A stretch of 64,000 nucleotides of DNA from an uncultured Aquimarina sp. (GCA_947498935.1 CANMMM010000014.1:62001-126000), one strand, 5' to 3'; numbered from the stretch's first letter, positions 34,149 to 44,529 are shown. Translations and numbers: made by a program. The notes: generated from the sequence alone by a model not told the origin.

Positions 34149-36563
34149 CTAGTTTTTTAGTATTTTAAAATTTTGAGTAGTATTTCCTGTTTTTATAGTT
34201 ACAAAATAAATACCTGTACTTACTGTAGAAAGCGGAAATGATTGGATGCCAGACTGATTGCGACGATCTGCTATCGTAGTTCCCAAGATGTTTGTAATCA
34301 CAATATCAAATAGTGTCATATTAGACGAGGGGAGGATATTAATAGTGTTTTGTGTCGGGTTTGGAAAAATACTAAAATTACGAAGTTGCTGTTCTGGTAC
34401 TTCTAAAATAGCAGTAGAAGAGGTGTATACTACTAGATCATCGAAGTAAAATCCGTCTTTTTCAATTCGATTATCAGATTTTAATAAGAATCTTAATTTA
34501 ATGGTTTCTCCTAGGTATTCATTGATATCGATGTATTCTTGTACCCAATTCGTACGTGATCCATCATATAGAGGTTCTGCTGTAGGTTGTGTAGTGTTTT
34601 CCATACCTAATGTTGTGTACTTTCCGCATTGTGCTACCCAATTCTGACCATTGTCTGTAGATATTTGGAACTGAACATAGTCCCAGTTTTTTTCGATATC
34701 CCATTGTGCAGCAAATTCGATATGCGCATGATTAGCAGTACGTAAGTCAATAGCTTCTGATAATTCTATAGTGGTAGTTTGATTACTCGTATATGTACCG
34801 TTTGGAGAATCAGTGATTGCTGTTGGAGCTGAGGTATATTTGATATCCGTAGTACTCCATCCGCTATGTGTATATGTAGTTAACGAACTAGCATTGTCAT
34901 TTATCGTAGGCGTTAATGCTCCGAATATTTTTTGTACTGTAGTAGTACTAACTATATTTCCTCCGTTTACTTCTATAGCATAAGCAATCTTAGCCCCTTT
35001 AGGGGTATCGGCAGCTAAAGTAATAGAAATAGCATCTGTTTCTGTAGTACCAATAGCTGTGTTGGTGTATGTTTTAGGAGCACCAGTACCGATGATATTG
35101 GCACTGATAGGTGTAATCGTTACAGTAAAGTTACCATTTCCACTAATGCCTAAACGACGCAATTCATAAGAAGCAGCAAAGGTGGTAGTCTCTCCAATGA
35201 AATACGGTGTGGTATCGGTAGCATGCGCATAATTATGCGTCATTTTAGCGGCAGAGAGATTTAGGTGCATCATATTTTTGCAGATGCCATCAATTTCGTT
35301 AGCAGGTGGCCAGAAAGCTTGTCCGATTTCTGGAGTAAAGGCAAATATTTTTTGATGTGGTTGTGTAGTACCTCCATACATATAATCATCGCTATCACCC
35401 GCAGCAGGGTATAGTCCTGCAGAAATCATATTGCTAAACCCGTTTTCGCTTACCATGGCTTTAGAAATGGTCTGATAGATCACATGATCTGGTGTAGGTT
35501 TATCAGCATCATAACCGTATGGATATAATAATAGGTCACCAAAGGTATGATTATTCAAAGCGATACTAAAATTATGCTGTGCTACAAACCATTTCATGGC
35601 CTGCGTTTCTATTTCCGAAAAGGCGCCCGTACCAGCATATACATCCGAGTTCGTAAATGTAGAGGTACCTAAACCACCCCATACGCTGGAGGCACTAGTA
35701 CCATCGGTATAATGATCATAATTACGATTGAGGTCTACCCCATGTGTATTAAATCTGTTTTTTCGCCAATTCCCACCTCCATCCGGCGCAATGAGTTGAT
35801 TGTATAGATATCCATCAGGGTTTACTACAGGTACGAAATAGAGTTCTGTGTGGTCTACGATTTGTCGTACTTCTGGATCTGTATCATAATTTTCTAATAA
35901 ATACCACATGTAATAGATTAATTGAGACAATCCCGCAGGTTCTCTTGCATGGTGTATAGCATCGTATAAGATTTCGGGTTTGTCAGTATCTACTGTAGGA
36001 TTATTAGAAATGCGTACCCATTGTAGCGCATTGTCTCCTATCGAAGGAGTAACTGATGTATTAAGAGTGCCATTAGTACGGAAGTTGCCAATAGGAGCTC
36101 TAGCAGAGATGAGCGATGGATATGCGCTATGCATAGCATCTAAATTGTCGAGTACTTCTTGGTAGGTCAGAAAGCCACCCATACTACCCAAAGAAAAATT
36201 AGTAGGCGTAGGGTATTGTTTTATAGGAGTATTAGTGGTGGTACAGCTCGTAGGTTGTGTAGCATTATTTTTTGGAGTAATCTGCTTATTACGCTGTATG
36301 AAATCGGTATAGCTATCTTTTATGAGGGTGGTTACTTCTATACCTAATGCTTTGATAGTAGAAAGTTCTTGTGCAGAGAATTCAGAGATAAAGAACACGC
36401 CTCTTTTATGTAGTCCATGATCCATTGGGATACCTGCTGCTATAAGTTTTTGGTAGTTAGCAGCGGTATTATAGTGGATTTTAGCTTTGCTATAGTTTCT
36501 ATTTTCTTGCGAAAATACAGCAATACTACAGATACATATCAGAAATGATAAGAACTTATTCAT
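34149..36563 (-). CDS. Secreted M14 zinc carboxypeptidase with type IX sorting domain
   Basis: 804 residues. A signal peptide (MNKFLSFLICICSIAVFSQ) precedes an N-terminal region and the M14 domain. Zinc ligands H205 and E208 are in DAIHHAREPAG; VDLNRNYDHYTDG gives the substrate-binding Asn-Arg; the third ligand is likely in ALNNHTFGDLLLYPYG; the catalytic Glu is in FTPEIGQAFWPP. After it comes a beta-rich MAM/discoidin-like region (IEFAAQWDIEKNWDYVQFQISTDNG..., FYFDDLVVYTS). The last ~75 residues (FSIFPNPTQNTINI...GIYFVTIKTG...FKILKN) form a T9SS type A sorting domain. The enzyme is therefore exported across the outer membrane to digest proteins. Confidence 0.92.
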   Translation of the reverse strand: MNKFLSFLICICSIAVFSQENRNYSKAKIHYNTAANYQKLIAAGIPMDHGLHKRGVFFISEFSAQELSTIKALGIEVTTLIKDSYTDFIQRNKQITPKNNATQPTSCTTTNTPIKQYPTPTNFSLGSMGGFLTYQEVLDNLDAMHSAYPSLISARAPIGNFRTNGTLNTSVTPSIGDNALQWVRISNNPTVDTDKPEILYDAIHHAREPAGLSQLIYYMWYLLENYDTDPEVRQIVDHTELYFVPVVNPDGYLYNQLIAPDGGGNWRKNRFNTHGVDLNRNYDHYTDGTSASSVWGGLGTSTFTNSDVYAGTGAFSEIETQAMKWFVAQHNFSIALNNHTFGDLLLYPYGYDADKPTPDHVIYQTISKAMVSENGFSNMISAGLYPAAGDSDDYMYGGTTQPHQKIFAFTPEIGQAFWPPANEIDGICKNMMHLNLSAAKMTHNYAHATDTTPYFIGETTTFAASYELRRLGISGNGNFTVTITPISANIIGTGAPKTYTNTAIGTTETDAISITLAADTPKGAKIAYAIEVNGGNIVSTTTVQKIFGALTPTINDNASSLTTYTHSGWSTTDIKYTSAPTAITDSPNGTYTSNQTTTIELSEAIDLRTANHAHIEFAAQWDIEKNWDYVQFQISTDNGQNWVAQCGKYTTLGMENTTQPTAEPLYDGSRTNWVQEYIDINEYLGETIKLRFLLKSDNRIEKDGFYFDDLVVYTSSTAILEVPEQQLRNFSIFPNPTQNTINILPSSNMTLFDIVITNILGTTIADRRNQSGIQSFPLSTVSTGIYFVTIKTGNTTQNFKILKN

Positions 36564-36692
36564 AGGGAGTTTTGTTAAGTGTATGATACTAAAATACCTT
36601 TAGCAAAGTTGGTTTGTTTGCTAAAGGTATAACAGTTTTATGATGATTTACCCTAATTATTTAACTTTCTTTTTTTTTAAGAAAGTAGTTTG

Positions 36693-39600
36693 TTATAGGT
36701 TTTCAATCCATTTTCTAGCATTTACAAATGCTTCTAACCAAGGCGATACTTCGTCTTGTCTATCTGCAGGATAATTGGCCCAGTTCCATTGAAAGATAGA
36801 ACGTTCTATATGTGGCATCATTACCAAATGACGTCCTGTAGTATCACTCATCATCGCGGTGTTATACGCAGACCCATTAGGATTGGCTGGATAGCTATCG
36901 TAGCCATATTTAGCAGCAATATGATATTGATCTTCGGCTAATGGAAGGTGGAACTTACCTTCTCCATGAGAAATCCAAACTCCTAGCGTGCTTCCTGCTA
37001 GCGAGGATAGCATTACAGAATTGTTTTCTTGAATAGTTACAGAAGTGAATCCACTCTCGTGCTTCTGAGAGTCATTATGATGCATTTTGCCATGTATTTC
37101 ATGGGTAGGATTTATTACTCCTAATTCCATGAATAATTGACATCCGTTACAGATACCGACAGATAAGGTATCTTCGCGCTTAAAGAAGTTTTGTAAAGCT
37201 GTATTTGCTTTTTCATTGTATAAGAACGCACCTGCCCATCCTTTAGCAGACCCTAGTACATCACTGTTAGAAAATCCTCCTACAGCACCAATGAATTGAA
37301 TGTCTTCTAGGGTTTCCCTACCAGAGATAAGGTCGGTCATATGCACGTCTTTTACATCAAAACCTGCTAAGTACATTGCATTGGCCATTTCTCGTTCGGA
37401 GTTACTTCCTTTTTCTCGGATAATGGCTGCTTTTGGTCTTTTGATACCTTTAGTATCAGGTAGTTTTCCTGTAAATTGAGCAGGGAATGTATATTGAAGT
37501 GGTTGTTTAGCGAAATTTTCGAATCGATCTGTAGCTAGTCCATTTGCTGTTTGTTTTTGATCTAACAAGTGGGAGGTTTTAGCCCATACTTGCCTGTAAT
37601 TAGCAATGTCAAAATCATAGTGCTCAGCTCCATTTTTTATCGCTAAAGTAGCTGTGTCATTTACACTACCTATTTTAGAAAATTGTATATTATTAGCAGT
37701 TAGTACAGCTTCTACATCACTATCAGCAGCACTTTGGAATACGATTCCTGCATTTTCTGCAAAGAGTACCTGGATACTGTCTTGTGCAGCTGCTAAGCTA
37801 GTAAGATCGATAGTGGCTCCTACGCTAAGCTCTGCGAAACACAGTTCTAATAGGGTAGTAATCAATCCACCCGATGCCACATCATGTCCTGCTACAATCT
37901 TACCTTCTTTAATCAGTTGCTGTAGTGTATTGAATGTATTTTTAAAATTAGCAGGGTTCTGAATACTTGGCGTTTCTGTACCAATCTTATTCATCACCTG
38001 AGCAAAAGAAGATCCTCCTAGTTTATAGCTATCCTCAGACATATTGATGTAGTAGATTGCTCCTTGGTTCGCCTGTAATACAGGTTCTACTACTTTGGTA
38101 ATGTCATTACAGTTTGCTGCGGCAGAAATAATCACAGTACCCGGAGCAATTACTTCCTCGTTAGGGTATTTTTGCTTCATGGATAGCGAATCTTTTCCTG
38201 TAGGGATGTTGATTCCTAATTCGATAGCAAAATCAGATACAGCTTTTACAGCTGTGTATAGTCTGGCATCTTCGCCTTCGTTTTTACAAGGCCACATCCA
38301 ATTGGCAGATAAAGACACAGAATGTAATCCATCTTTTAGCGGCGCCCAAATGATGTTGGTTAATGCTTCTGCTATAGCATTTTGACTTCCTGCCTTTGGA
38401 TCAATCAATCCAGAGATAGGAGAGTGCCCAATAGAAGTAGCGATTCCTTCTGTAGAAGTATAATCAAGTGCCATCACACCACAGTTGTTTAGCGGCAATT
38501 GCAATGCTCCTGCACACTGTTGCTTGGCTACTTTTCCTCCAACACATCGATCTACTTTATTCGTTAACCAATCTTTACTGGCTACGGCTTCTAATTGCAG
38601 TACTTGTGTTAGGTATTCGTGTATATTTTCTGAGGTATATGTAACTTTTTTATAATTTCTAGTTACAGTTTGGTCATTCATGATTGTTTTTGGAGAGCTT
38701 CCAAACATATCATCTAATGCTAAGTCCATAGGAGTATCTCCTTTGGTTTTAGACTGAAAAGTAAAACGATGATCGCCTGTTACATCTCCTACGCGATACA
38801 TAGGAGCGCGTTCTCTTTCGGCGATTCGTTCTAGAGTATCTATATTTTCTGATCCAATGACCAGTCCCATTCGTTCTTGGGATTCATTACCGATAATTTC
38901 TTTTGCAGAAAGCGTAGGATCTCCTACAGGCAATTGGTCTAAATCGATATTTCCTCCTGTTTCTTCTACCAATTCAGATAAGCAGTTGAGGTGTCCACCT
39001 GCTCCGTGATCATGAATCGATACGATGGTGTTTATATCGCTCTCTACCATACCGCGAATGGCATTGGCAGCACGTTTTTGCATTTCTGGATTAGAACGCT
39101 GTATTGCATTGAGCTCAATACCGCTACTAAATGCACCTGTATCTGCAGAAGAAACAGCTGCTCCTCCCATACCGATTCTATAATTTTCACCTCCCAGAAT
39201 CACGATCTTGTCGCCTTCATTAGGCGTATCTTTTAGCGCTTGTGGCGCTTTTCCATATCCGATACCTCCTGCTTGCATGATCACCTTGTCAAAACCAACT
39301 TTTCTGGCATCTTCTTCATGTTCGAACGTGAGAACAGACCCTGTGATGAGGGGTTGTCCGAATTTATTTCCAAAATCAGAAGCTCCATTAGAAGCTTTGA
39401 TCAATATATCCATTGGAGTTTGGTACAGCCATTTGCGCTCTTCTACTGCTTGTTCCCATGGTCTGTTAGCTTCTAATCGGGAATAAGAGGTCATATATAC
39501 AGCAGTACCTGCTAGCGGTAATGACCCTTTACCACCTGCGAGTCGGTCTCTGATTTCTCCTCCTGCTCCTGTAGCAGCACCATTAAATGGCTCTACAGTA

Positions 39601-40358
39601 GTAGGGAAGTTATGCGTTTCGGCCTTTAATGAAATTACACTGTCAAAATCACTTTCCTCATAGAAATCAGGTTTATCCGCACTTTTAGGAGCGAATTGAG
39701 TGATTTTAGGTCCTTTGATAAAGGCTACGTTATCTTTGTATGCAGAAACAATATCATTAGGGTGTGTTTCAGACGTTTTTTTGATCAATTTAAATAAGGA
39801 AGTAGGTTGCTCTTCATTATCTATGACGAAAGTACCATTGAAGATCTTATGCCTACAATGTTCTGAATTCACTTGCGAGAATCCAAATACTTCCGAATCG
39901 GTGAGCTTTCTACCGATTTTAGTGGCTACACTTTCTAGGTATTCGATTTCTTCATCACTCAGTGCTAATCCCTCTTGTTTGTTATAAGCGGCAATATCTT
40001 CGATCTCTAAAATCGGCTCTGGTGCTATGTCTATCGTATAGATCTCTTGGTCTAACGATGCATATTTCTGAGATAACATCGGATCAAAATCTGAAAAATC
40101 TTCTGCTATAGCTGTAAATTCTTCGATTCTAATGATGCCTTCGATCCCCATATTCTGGGTGATTTCTACAGCATTGGTACTCCAGGGAGTAATCATTGCG
40201 GCTCTTGGACCAACAAAAAAAGCGTCGATAGACGCTGTAGCTAGTTGTGGTTGGTCTCCAAATAACCAAGATAGTTTCTTACTGTTTTCAGATGAGATTT
40301 CGCCAGTAGTTTGTACTGCGAATACTTTTTCTTTTTGGTTTCCGAAAAAATGGATCAT
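36693..40358 (-). CDS. purL: Phosphoribosylformylglycinamidine synthase
   Basis: 1221 residues from the ATG at 40358, giving the usual MIHFFGNQ start; an ATG seven codons earlier (40379) would leave a leader of only about 8 nt after the -7 box at 40391-40398. This is the large single-chain type (PurS-like, PurL and PurQ parts together). It makes FGAM in purine synthesis. Motifs: SVNSEHCRHKIFNGTF-like segment FSQVNSEHCRHKIF, ETHNFPTTVEPFNGAATGAGGEIRDR, and the glutaminase SVGICNGCQLFMELGVI with Cys and a WISHGEGKFHLP region. Likely monocistronic. Confidence 0.95.
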   Translation of the reverse strand: MIHFFGNQKEKVFAVQTTGEISSENSKKLSWLFGDQPQLATASIDAFFVGPRAAMITPWSTNAVEITQNMGIEGIIRIEEFTAIAEDFSDFDPMLSQKYASLDQEIYTIDIAPEPILEIEDIAAYNKQEGLALSDEEIEYLESVATKIGRKLTDSEVFGFSQVNSEHCRHKIFNGTFVIDNEEQPTSLFKLIKKTSETHPNDIVSAYKDNVAFIKGPKITQFAPKSADKPDFYEESDFDSVISLKAETHNFPTTVEPFNGAATGAGGEIRDRLAGGKGSLPLAGTAVYMTSYSRLEANRPWEQAVEERKWLYQTPMDILIKASNGASDFGNKFGQPLITGSVLTFEHEEDARKVGFDKVIMQAGGIGYGKAPQALKDTPNEGDKIVILGGENYRIGMGGAAVSSADTGAFSSGIELNAIQRSNPEMQKRAANAIRGMVESDINTIVSIHDHGAGGHLNCLSELVEETGGNIDLDQLPVGDPTLSAKEIIGNESQERMGLVIGSENIDTLERIAERERAPMYRVGDVTGDHRFTFQSKTKGDTPMDLALDDMFGSSPKTIMNDQTVTRNYKKVTYTSENIHEYLTQVLQLEAVASKDWLTNKVDRCVGGKVAKQQCAGALQLPLNNCGVMALDYTSTEGIATSIGHSPISGLIDPKAGSQNAIAEALTNIIWAPLKDGLHSVSLSANWMWPCKNEGEDARLYTAVKAVSDFAIELGINIPTGKDSLSMKQKYPNEEVIAPGTVIISAAANCNDITKVVEPVLQANQGAIYYINMSEDSYKLGGSSFAQVMNKIGTETPSIQNPANFKNTFNTLQQLIKEGKIVAGHDVASGGLITTLLELCFAELSVGATIDLTSLAAAQDSIQVLFAENAGIVFQSAADSDVEAVLTANNIQFSKIGSVNDTATLAIKNGAEHYDFDIANYRQVWAKTSHLLDQKQTANGLATDRFENFAKQPLQYTFPAQFTGKLPDTKGIKRPKAAIIREKGSNSEREMANAMYLAGFDVKDVHMTDLISGRETLEDIQFIGAVGGFSNSDVLGSAKGWAGAFLYNEKANTALQNFFKREDTLSVGICNGCQLFMELGVINPTHEIHGKMHHNDSQKHESGFTSVTIQENNSVMLSSLAGSTLGVWISHGEGKFHLPLAEDQYHIAAKYGYDSYPANPNGSAYNTAMMSDTTGRHLVMMPHIERSIFQWNWANYPADRQDEVSPWLEAFVNARKWIENL

Positions 40359-40390
40359 GCTCCCAGACTTAGTGTTCATATAATAAGCCG

Positions 40391-40398
40391 CAAATTTA
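40391..40398 (-). promoter_or_regulatory. Probable -7 box of purL
   Basis: TAAATTTG on the minus strand matches TAnnTTTG. It supports the ATG at 40358 as start. The -33 position is not a clear TTTG. Confidence 0.5.
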
Positions 40399-40478
40399 CT
40401 GTTTTTATATAAAAGAGCTTTAAAAATACGGCATAACTCTATCGTTATTCATAAATTAATGTTGTGTGATGCATAGTA

Positions 40479-40566
40479 GGGCGTTACCACAAGGGTCGGG
40501 CTATCCGCTATATCTTTTTTGTTTTTTAAGGAAAACAAAAAAGGATGCCGCTGCTATCCCTAACGC
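40479..40566 (-). repeat. Family I dispersed repeat, copy 4 (subtype B, inverted)
   Basis: GGGCGTTACCACAAGGGTCGG, inner stem with TTTTTTGTTTTTTAAG / AAAACAAAAAAGGAT, then GCTATCCCTAACGC. It lies in the gap between purL and the nuclease gene. Confidence 0.9.
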
Positions 40567-40587
40567 AGCAGCTATCGTATCTAAAAA

Positions 40588-40614
40588 AGAAAAGCGACTT
40601 TCTAAGCCGCTTTC
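40588..40614 (-). terminator. Terminator after the T9SS nuclease gene
   Basis: GAAAAGCG and CGCTTTC arms with an imperfect centre, just after the minus-strand stop at 40620; the stem is short. Confidence 0.5.
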
Positions 40615-40619
40615 TGTAT

Positions 40620-42452
40620 CTATTGTATAATGATTTTTTGGATTTGAATTCCCTCATTAGCTTCTATCACTACCAGTAGCATCCCTTTGGGGAGTCCCGA
40701 GAGGGGAGTAGGCTGTGTGATTTCTTTTTGGGATTGTAATAGTTTTCCTGTCATATCATACACGAGTACTTTTTCAATACCATTGGCGGTAAGGGGGCGT
40801 ACCCAGATCGTATCGGTACTAGAAGGGTTAGGATATATTGCTACAGTAGCTTTTTGGATAATAGCTCCTATACTCAGCGTACTTACAGTATGCGATCCTA
40901 TATCAGCCACTTCGTTTCTAGGGTATTCATCCCATTCTCCAGCAATGTCAAAATTGGTGTTTGGAGTCGTTACAGTAGATTTTCTACGAAGTGTAATATC
41001 TTTTGCAAAATTAGCGCTTCCTCCATTTAAGGTTCCTACAATATCGATCAGGGTTCCATCTTTAAATAATCCTACAGGATCATTTCCATTAAAGGTCATC
41101 GGTGTCTCATTGGCGATCAATACATCTGCTTCTGATAGTAAGGTAGTGTCGGAGGTATCATCATTAATGATTACAATTACATCTCCGTTTTCGATGGTAC
41201 CTGATAGTGCTAAAGGGGTTTCCCAGTCGCCAGCTCCACTTCCTTGTCTACTGACTGTGTATGGAGTTAAATCGATGGCCTGTCCTGTAAAATTAGCAAT
41301 TTCAATTGCTTTATTGAATCCAGAACCTTCTACATATTCAGAAATAAACAATTCATTGCCTCCTGTAGGTATTGCAGTGGTAGTACCTGAAGCCGGAGTA
41401 CTCTGAGCAGAAGTGTTTCCTGCTACATCTTTTGCAGTTACAGTAAATGCATAGGTGGTTTCTGCTGCTAAATTAGTAATCGTAGTACTGGTAGTGGTTG
41501 CTGTACTATTTAGTACGCCATCTACATAGATTGTATATTGAATCACACCTACATTATCTGTAGCAGCTGTCCATGCTAATTGGATACTATTCGCAGTAGG
41601 AGTACTGGTCATAAGATTGGTAGGTGTTGTAGGTGCTTCTGTATCTGGTGTAGCGATGCCCCAACGGTCTTGTGCAGTAGGACCTCCCCAAATACGTGTA
41701 GCTAAATAAGGATTGTCTATAAAAGGATTTCTATTCCCTTGGGCATAGGTGTCATTGCTGTCGTGATAAGCATTTCTATTATCTTCTAGGGTAGATACAG
41801 GATCTTCTGCATTCCATGCTAATAATAGGTCTACCATATCTGGGTCTACCTCATTAGTAGTCCCTATAGCGACATTACGTGGTAGGCATCTAGCACCGTA
41901 TCTTATATACATATAGAGTACCATTCTGGCTACATCTCCTTTCCATTCGTCTCCAGGGTACCAATCCCCCTGTGCTGTAATACTAGCATTTCCATTACCA
42001 TCTGCAAATTTGCGATTTCCTCTATTACTATTCTCTTGTACATCGGCAGGTCGTAGGTGGTGAGCATCTGCTCCAGGACCTTCAGAGCCTAAGTTAGGGA
42101 CGCCTAAGGATCTGGGATAAGTGTGTTCTCTATTCCAATCGCCATTAGCACCACCATTACTGTTTTTGCTTCTGCTACGATCATTCGTGCCATTGCCATC
42201 AGATCCGTCTTCCCAACCATAAATAAGGAGCACGTTATTAGCGTTATTGGGATCTTGGTCAGTGATTTTACTAGCTTCCCAAATACCAGGAGTGTAGGTT
42301 AGAAAGTTGGTGTGCGTATTGGTTACTTTTAGACCCAGCTCATCTCTGAGGGCAGTTCCTACTTTGGTAAGATCTACATCATTATAATAGGATTGTTGGG
42401 CAATACCTAATGCAGAGATTGCAAGACATAAGAATAATAATTTAGTTTTCAT
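40620..42452 (-). CDS. Secreted endonuclease I-type nuclease with FN3, lamin-tail and T9SS domains
   Basis: 610 residues. After a signal peptide (MKTKLLFLCLAISALGIAQ) comes an endonuclease I domain (to about residue 260) with GDWNREHTYPRSLGVP (His general base) and ADAHHLRPADVQENSNRGNRKF (metal site). Next is a fibronectin type III module (PTTPTNLMTSTPTANSIQLAW... to about 350), then a lamin-tail domain (ELFISEYVEGSGFNKAIEIANFTG...). The C terminus (IYPNPSSTDTIWVRPL...LPKGMLLVVIEANEG) is a T9SS sorting domain. It is thus a surface or secreted nuclease that may scavenge DNA or RNA. It follows the RsmB-like gene by 16 bp. Confidence 0.9.
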   Translation of the reverse strand: MKTKLLFLCLAISALGIAQQSYYNDVDLTKVGTALRDELGLKVTNTHTNFLTYTPGIWEASKITDQDPNNANNVLLIYGWEDGSDGNGTNDRSRSKNSNGGANGDWNREHTYPRSLGVPNLGSEGPGADAHHLRPADVQENSNRGNRKFADGNGNASITAQGDWYPGDEWKGDVARMVLYMYIRYGARCLPRNVAIGTTNEVDPDMVDLLLAWNAEDPVSTLEDNRNAYHDSNDTYAQGNRNPFIDNPYLATRIWGGPTAQDRWGIATPDTEAPTTPTNLMTSTPTANSIQLAWTAATDNVGVIQYTIYVDGVLNSTATTTSTTITNLAAETTYAFTVTAKDVAGNTSAQSTPASGTTTAIPTGGNELFISEYVEGSGFNKAIEIANFTGQAIDLTPYTVSRQGSGAGDWETPLALSGTIENGDVIVIINDDTSDTTLLSEADVLIANETPMTFNGNDPVGLFKDGTLIDIVGTLNGGSANFAKDITLRRKSTVTTPNTNFDIAGEWDEYPRNEVADIGSHTVSTLSIGAIIQKATVAIYPNPSSTDTIWVRPLTANGIEKVLVYDMTGKLLQSQKEITQPTPLSGLPKGMLLVVIEANEGIQIQKIIIQ

Positions 42453-42468
42453 CTGTATTTACGTTGAG

Positions 42469-43677
42469 TTATTTTTTTTCTAACAAAGCCATATAGAATC
42501 CATCAAACCCAGAGGATGCACTCAATATTTTTTTGTCCCGTACAAAAGTAAACCCTTTCCCTGTATCTGTTGTTAAGAAACGTTTAACTTGTTCTTGATT
42601 TTCAGAGGGTAATATAGAGCAAGTAGCATATACCAGTTTTCCTCCATCTTTTACCATTTTGGCATAATTTTCTAGAATATCGGCTTGTGTTTGTTTGATG
42701 GTGTCTAGAAAATCGGGTTGTAGCTTCCATTTCGCATCGGGATTACGGCTTAGTACACCTAATCCACTACAGGGCGCATCGATGAGTACGCGATCTGCTT
42801 TGGCATGTAATTTTTTGATGTCTTTAGTGCTTTGAATTACTCGTGGCTCTATGTTGTGTGCACCTGCACGTCGGGCTCTTCTTTTTAATTCTTTGAGTTT
42901 ATTGCCATAAATATCCATGGCTATGATTTGTCCTTTGTTTTGCAACAAAGCGGCTAGGTGTAGTGTTTTTCCTCCTGCTCCTGCACAGGTATCGATAATT
43001 CGCTGTCCTGGGGCAACATCTAGAAAAGGTGCTACTAATTGCGAGGATCCGTCTTGCACCTCGAAATACCCCTCTTTAAAGGCTTTTGTAGCGAATACAT
43101 TAGCTCTTTCGGTAAGTTGTAGTGCATCAGGATATCCTTTTACATATTCGGTATCGATGAGTTCATCTTCTAAGATACTTCGTAATTTATCTCTAGAGAT
43201 TTTGAGTGTATTGGCTCTAAGTACTACAGGGGCTTGTTGGTTTAGTGCTTTGATTTCGGCATCCCACGCGTCTCCTAGTTCTGTAGCGCCTAGTGTGTCT
43301 AACCAATCTGGAATAGATTCTCTGAATTTACGTATTTTACTGAGTTCGTCGAATCGACCTTTGATCCGTCTGGAGGGGGTAGGACCAATTTGTTTCCAAT
43401 CGGGTAATGTAATGCCGCGTAGGGTAGCCCAAACGGCAAAGATACGCCATAGGTTTTCGCGAGAGTAGGGAGCTTTTACTTCTGCAATTTCTGCATAAAG
43501 GCGTTTCCATCGTACGATCTCATATGTGGTTTCAGCTACGAAACTACGATCGCGAGCTCCCCATCTTTTATCTCGTTTGAGTAACTTCTGAACTACTTTA
43601 TCGGCATAGGCTGCTTCGTTAAAAATTTCATGAAGTCCATCGATTACGGCAAAGACTAGATTTCTATGTAAACGCAT
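42469..43677 (-). CDS. RsmB/NOP-family RNA cytosine-C5 methyltransferase
   Basis: 402 residues. It likely methylates cytosine in rRNA with SAM. The SAM-binding region is IIDTCAGAGGKTLHLAALLQNKGQIIAMDI; the two catalytic-cysteine motifs are RVLIDAPCSGLGVLSRNPDAKW and LVYATCSILPSENQEQV. The N-terminal RNA-binding domain resembles NusB. RsmB (m5C967 of 16S rRNA) is the closest named enzyme, but the target base is inferred. It lies upstream of the T9SS nuclease gene. Confidence 0.85.
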   Translation of the reverse strand: MRLHRNLVFAVIDGLHEIFNEAAYADKVVQKLLKRDKRWGARDRSFVAETTYEIVRWKRLYAEIAEVKAPYSRENLWRIFAVWATLRGITLPDWKQIGPTPSRRIKGRFDELSKIRKFRESIPDWLDTLGATELGDAWDAEIKALNQQAPVVLRANTLKISRDKLRSILEDELIDTEYVKGYPDALQLTERANVFATKAFKEGYFEVQDGSSQLVAPFLDVAPGQRIIDTCAGAGGKTLHLAALLQNKGQIIAMDIYGNKLKELKRRARRAGAHNIEPRVIQSTKDIKKLHAKADRVLIDAPCSGLGVLSRNPDAKWKLQPDFLDTIKQTQADILENYAKMVKDGGKLVYATCSILPSENQEQVKRFLTTDTGKGFTFVRDKKILSASSGFDGFYMALLEKK

Positions 43678-43930
43678 TGTTGTTGTTTTTTAAAAGGGGT
43701 GCAAAGGTAATTCTTTGCGATATAAATCATTCAATTTTTGACCAAAAATATTGAAGATGAGTTTTTTAGTCACTTTTTTTATATATAGTATAGTCCTATG
43801 ACTGATGATTAGCTAAGGGAGATAGAAGTGGTATTGGTTTAATATATAGTGATTTAAGTTTTATAGGTTCTTTAGGGATTCTTTTTATCATACCTAGTTA
43901 GGTATAGGTGTTCTGAGTATGATTGTCACA

Positions 43931-44368
43931 TCAGTGATGAGGTTGCTGGCGTAATTGTCGGAGTAATTTCTTTTTAAAACTTCCTTCTGCAAGGATAAGC
44001 AATACCACTTTTTTGGGCGGGAGGATATTTTTTAATTCGAGAAGTTGTTTTTTACGAATGGCTAGTTTTTCTTGTTCAATGCTGAGGTGCGTATCTATAA
44101 AGTCCTGTGCTTCTTGTGTATTCATCATTGTAGCGTTGGTGTTTTTTTTGAGTTGACGCATGGTTTGTCGATGCTGTTTTTTTAGTGATTCTAGTGCTTG
44201 CTGATGTGTATTATAAATTGGCCAGAATTTTTCAGCTTCTTTACTACTTAGGTCAAGTTGCTCAGTGATGTAAGCAATCTTGAGCGTTTTAATCTTTTCT
44301 TTAGGGCCTTTTTGTGCTATGACTACAGGAGTAATAAGGATACATAGTAGGATTATAAATGTTTTCAT
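43931..44368 (-). CDS. Spy/CpxP-like periplasmic protein of the ECF operon
   Basis: 145 residues with a signal peptide (MKTFIILLCILITPVVIAQ). The helical mature part (YITEQLDLSSKEAEKFWPIYNTHQQALESLKKQH...) has the LTxxQ-like LDLSSKEAEKFWP motif of Spy/CpxP proteins, which sense or buffer envelope stress. In flavobacteria such proteins are often annotated as sensor of ECF-type sigma factor. It is the third gene of the sigma/anti-sigma unit, separated from the second by a family I repeat. Confidence 0.75.
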   Translation of the reverse strand: MKTFIILLCILITPVVIAQKGPKEKIKTLKIAYITEQLDLSSKEAEKFWPIYNTHQQALESLKKQHRQTMRQLKKNTNATMMNTQEAQDFIDTHLSIEQEKLAIRKKQLLELKNILPPKKVVLLILAEGSFKKKLLRQLRQQPHH

Positions 44369-44403
44369 ATTTTTTCTGTTGTTAATTTATAGTGTTTTTG
44401 GTG

Positions 44404-44492
44404 ATGCGTTAGGGATAGGAGTGGCATCCTTTTTTGTTTTCCTAAAAAAACAAAAAAGATATAGCGGATAGCCCGACCCTTGGGGAACGCCC
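44404..44492 (+). repeat. Family I dispersed repeat, copy 5, inside the ECF operon
   Basis: GCGTTAGGGATAGGAGTGGC, an inner T-rich/A-rich stem, AGCGGATAGCCCGACCC and GGAACGCCC. It lies between the anti-sigma gene and the Spy-like gene, which are probably one transcript. Confidence 0.9.
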
Positions 44493-44529
44493 TTATGATA
44501 TAGAGGATATTGATTCATGAGTTATTGTT

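Noticed and set aside
40687-41406. 239-codon plus-strand frame antisense to the T9SS nuclease gene.
   Set aside because: The minus-strand frame has clear nuclease, FN3, lamin-tail and sorting domains; the antisense frame has none and follows from codon bias.
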